Below, one piece after another: positions 63,836 to 64,000 of a DNA stretch of 64,000 nucleotides; the first letter of the stretch is position 1; each line of letters starts with the position of its first letter. Location of the stretch: positions 318,295-382,294 of the forward strand of contig JALMQS010000666.1 in the NCBI GenBank assembly GCA_024734495.1. Reading direction: 5' to 3'. Position numbers and translations under genes: made by a program. This DNA comes from Forficula auricularia (taxonomy: Eukaryota > Arthropoda > Insecta > Dermaptera > Forficulidae). The notes under the pieces are model-generated. The model was not told the origin of the DNA. It ran no database searches and saw only the letters and a list, made by a program, of their open reading frames with translations.

Positions 63836-64000
63836 TAAACGAGCAAAAATTGTTTATATATTTATTTGTTTGTATATTTGTATCTTAGTTCTATTTTGAA
63901 AACGGCTATACCGTTTTCGATGAAACCAACTCTATTAACCCAATGTTTTCTACATTTGATTCAATCGCGAATCTAATGTAGGGAATTTTTGTCAAATATT
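63820..64000 (+). repeat. TTATTAAACGAGCAAAAATT repeat start
   Basis: Matches 41735 onward and the inverse of 14810-15050 ('ttctattttgaaaacggct', 'gatgaaaccaactctatta'). It runs out of the window. Confidence 0.5.

Overview
The window looks like non-coding DNA of an insect nuclear genome. It is very AT-rich, has no bacterial gene organisation, and almost every recognisable feature is a transposable element or its remains. Only one host exon is recognised. It lies at about 36.06-36.50 kb on the + strand and has a splice acceptor, a 5' UTR, a 62-codon coding start and a GT donor. Its start resembles FARP1/FARP2, whose Drosophila homologue is Cdep: a Pro-rich linker leading into the first beta strand of a FERM domain. 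The left 36 kb is therefore probably an upstream (5' UTR) intron or upstream flank, and the right 27.5 kb is probably intron 1 of that gene. The species cannot be fixed from sequence alone; repeats ending in ACCGACTTC are, from memory, familiar in Lepidoptera, but this is weak evidence.

Layout. 0-10 kb: the end of a hAT transposase interrupted by a Tc1-like MITE; a Penelope-like element (PLE) with RT and GIY-YIG remains, interrupted by a jockey/CR1-type LINE; a 1.07-kb element flanked by TTAA; and a second LINE copy fused to what looks like a retrocopied mRNA 3' end. 10-24 kb: a repeat carrying a tRNA-like SINE head, more Tc1-like MITEs, a LINE 3' fragment, a 2.6-kb hAT element with an 8-bp target duplication and a 5'-inverted LINE inside it, clusters of the ACCGACTTC family, and a 2.2-kb RTE-like LINE flanked by an unusually long direct repeat. 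24-36 kb: a PLE fragment, a mariner-like fold-back, a hammerhead-motif inverted-repeat element, more ACCGACTTC units, and tandem repeats with hAT MITEs. 36-50 kb: the host exon, a deleted mariner, hAT MITEs, several long palindromes, and a Tc1-like element with an unknown ORF. 50-64 kb: a PLE GIY-YIG remnant inside a palindromic element, a dense ACCGACTTC array, and a 121-127-bp tandem satellite.

The most notable signal is a family of small inverted-repeat elements (26891-27391, 45514-45845, fragment near 46139-46222). They carry hammerhead-ribozyme-like cores (CTGATGA, stem, GAAAC-TATA-GTC), and two copies are flanked by 12- and 16-bp target-site duplications. The same core follows a PLE GIY-YIG reading frame at 52.07 kb. 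This suggests a PLE-dependent, retrozyme-like non-autonomous retroelement. Other informative events are two 5'-inverted retroelement copies (twin-priming type), a chimeric retrocopy, and several insertions whose empty sites are also present in the window.
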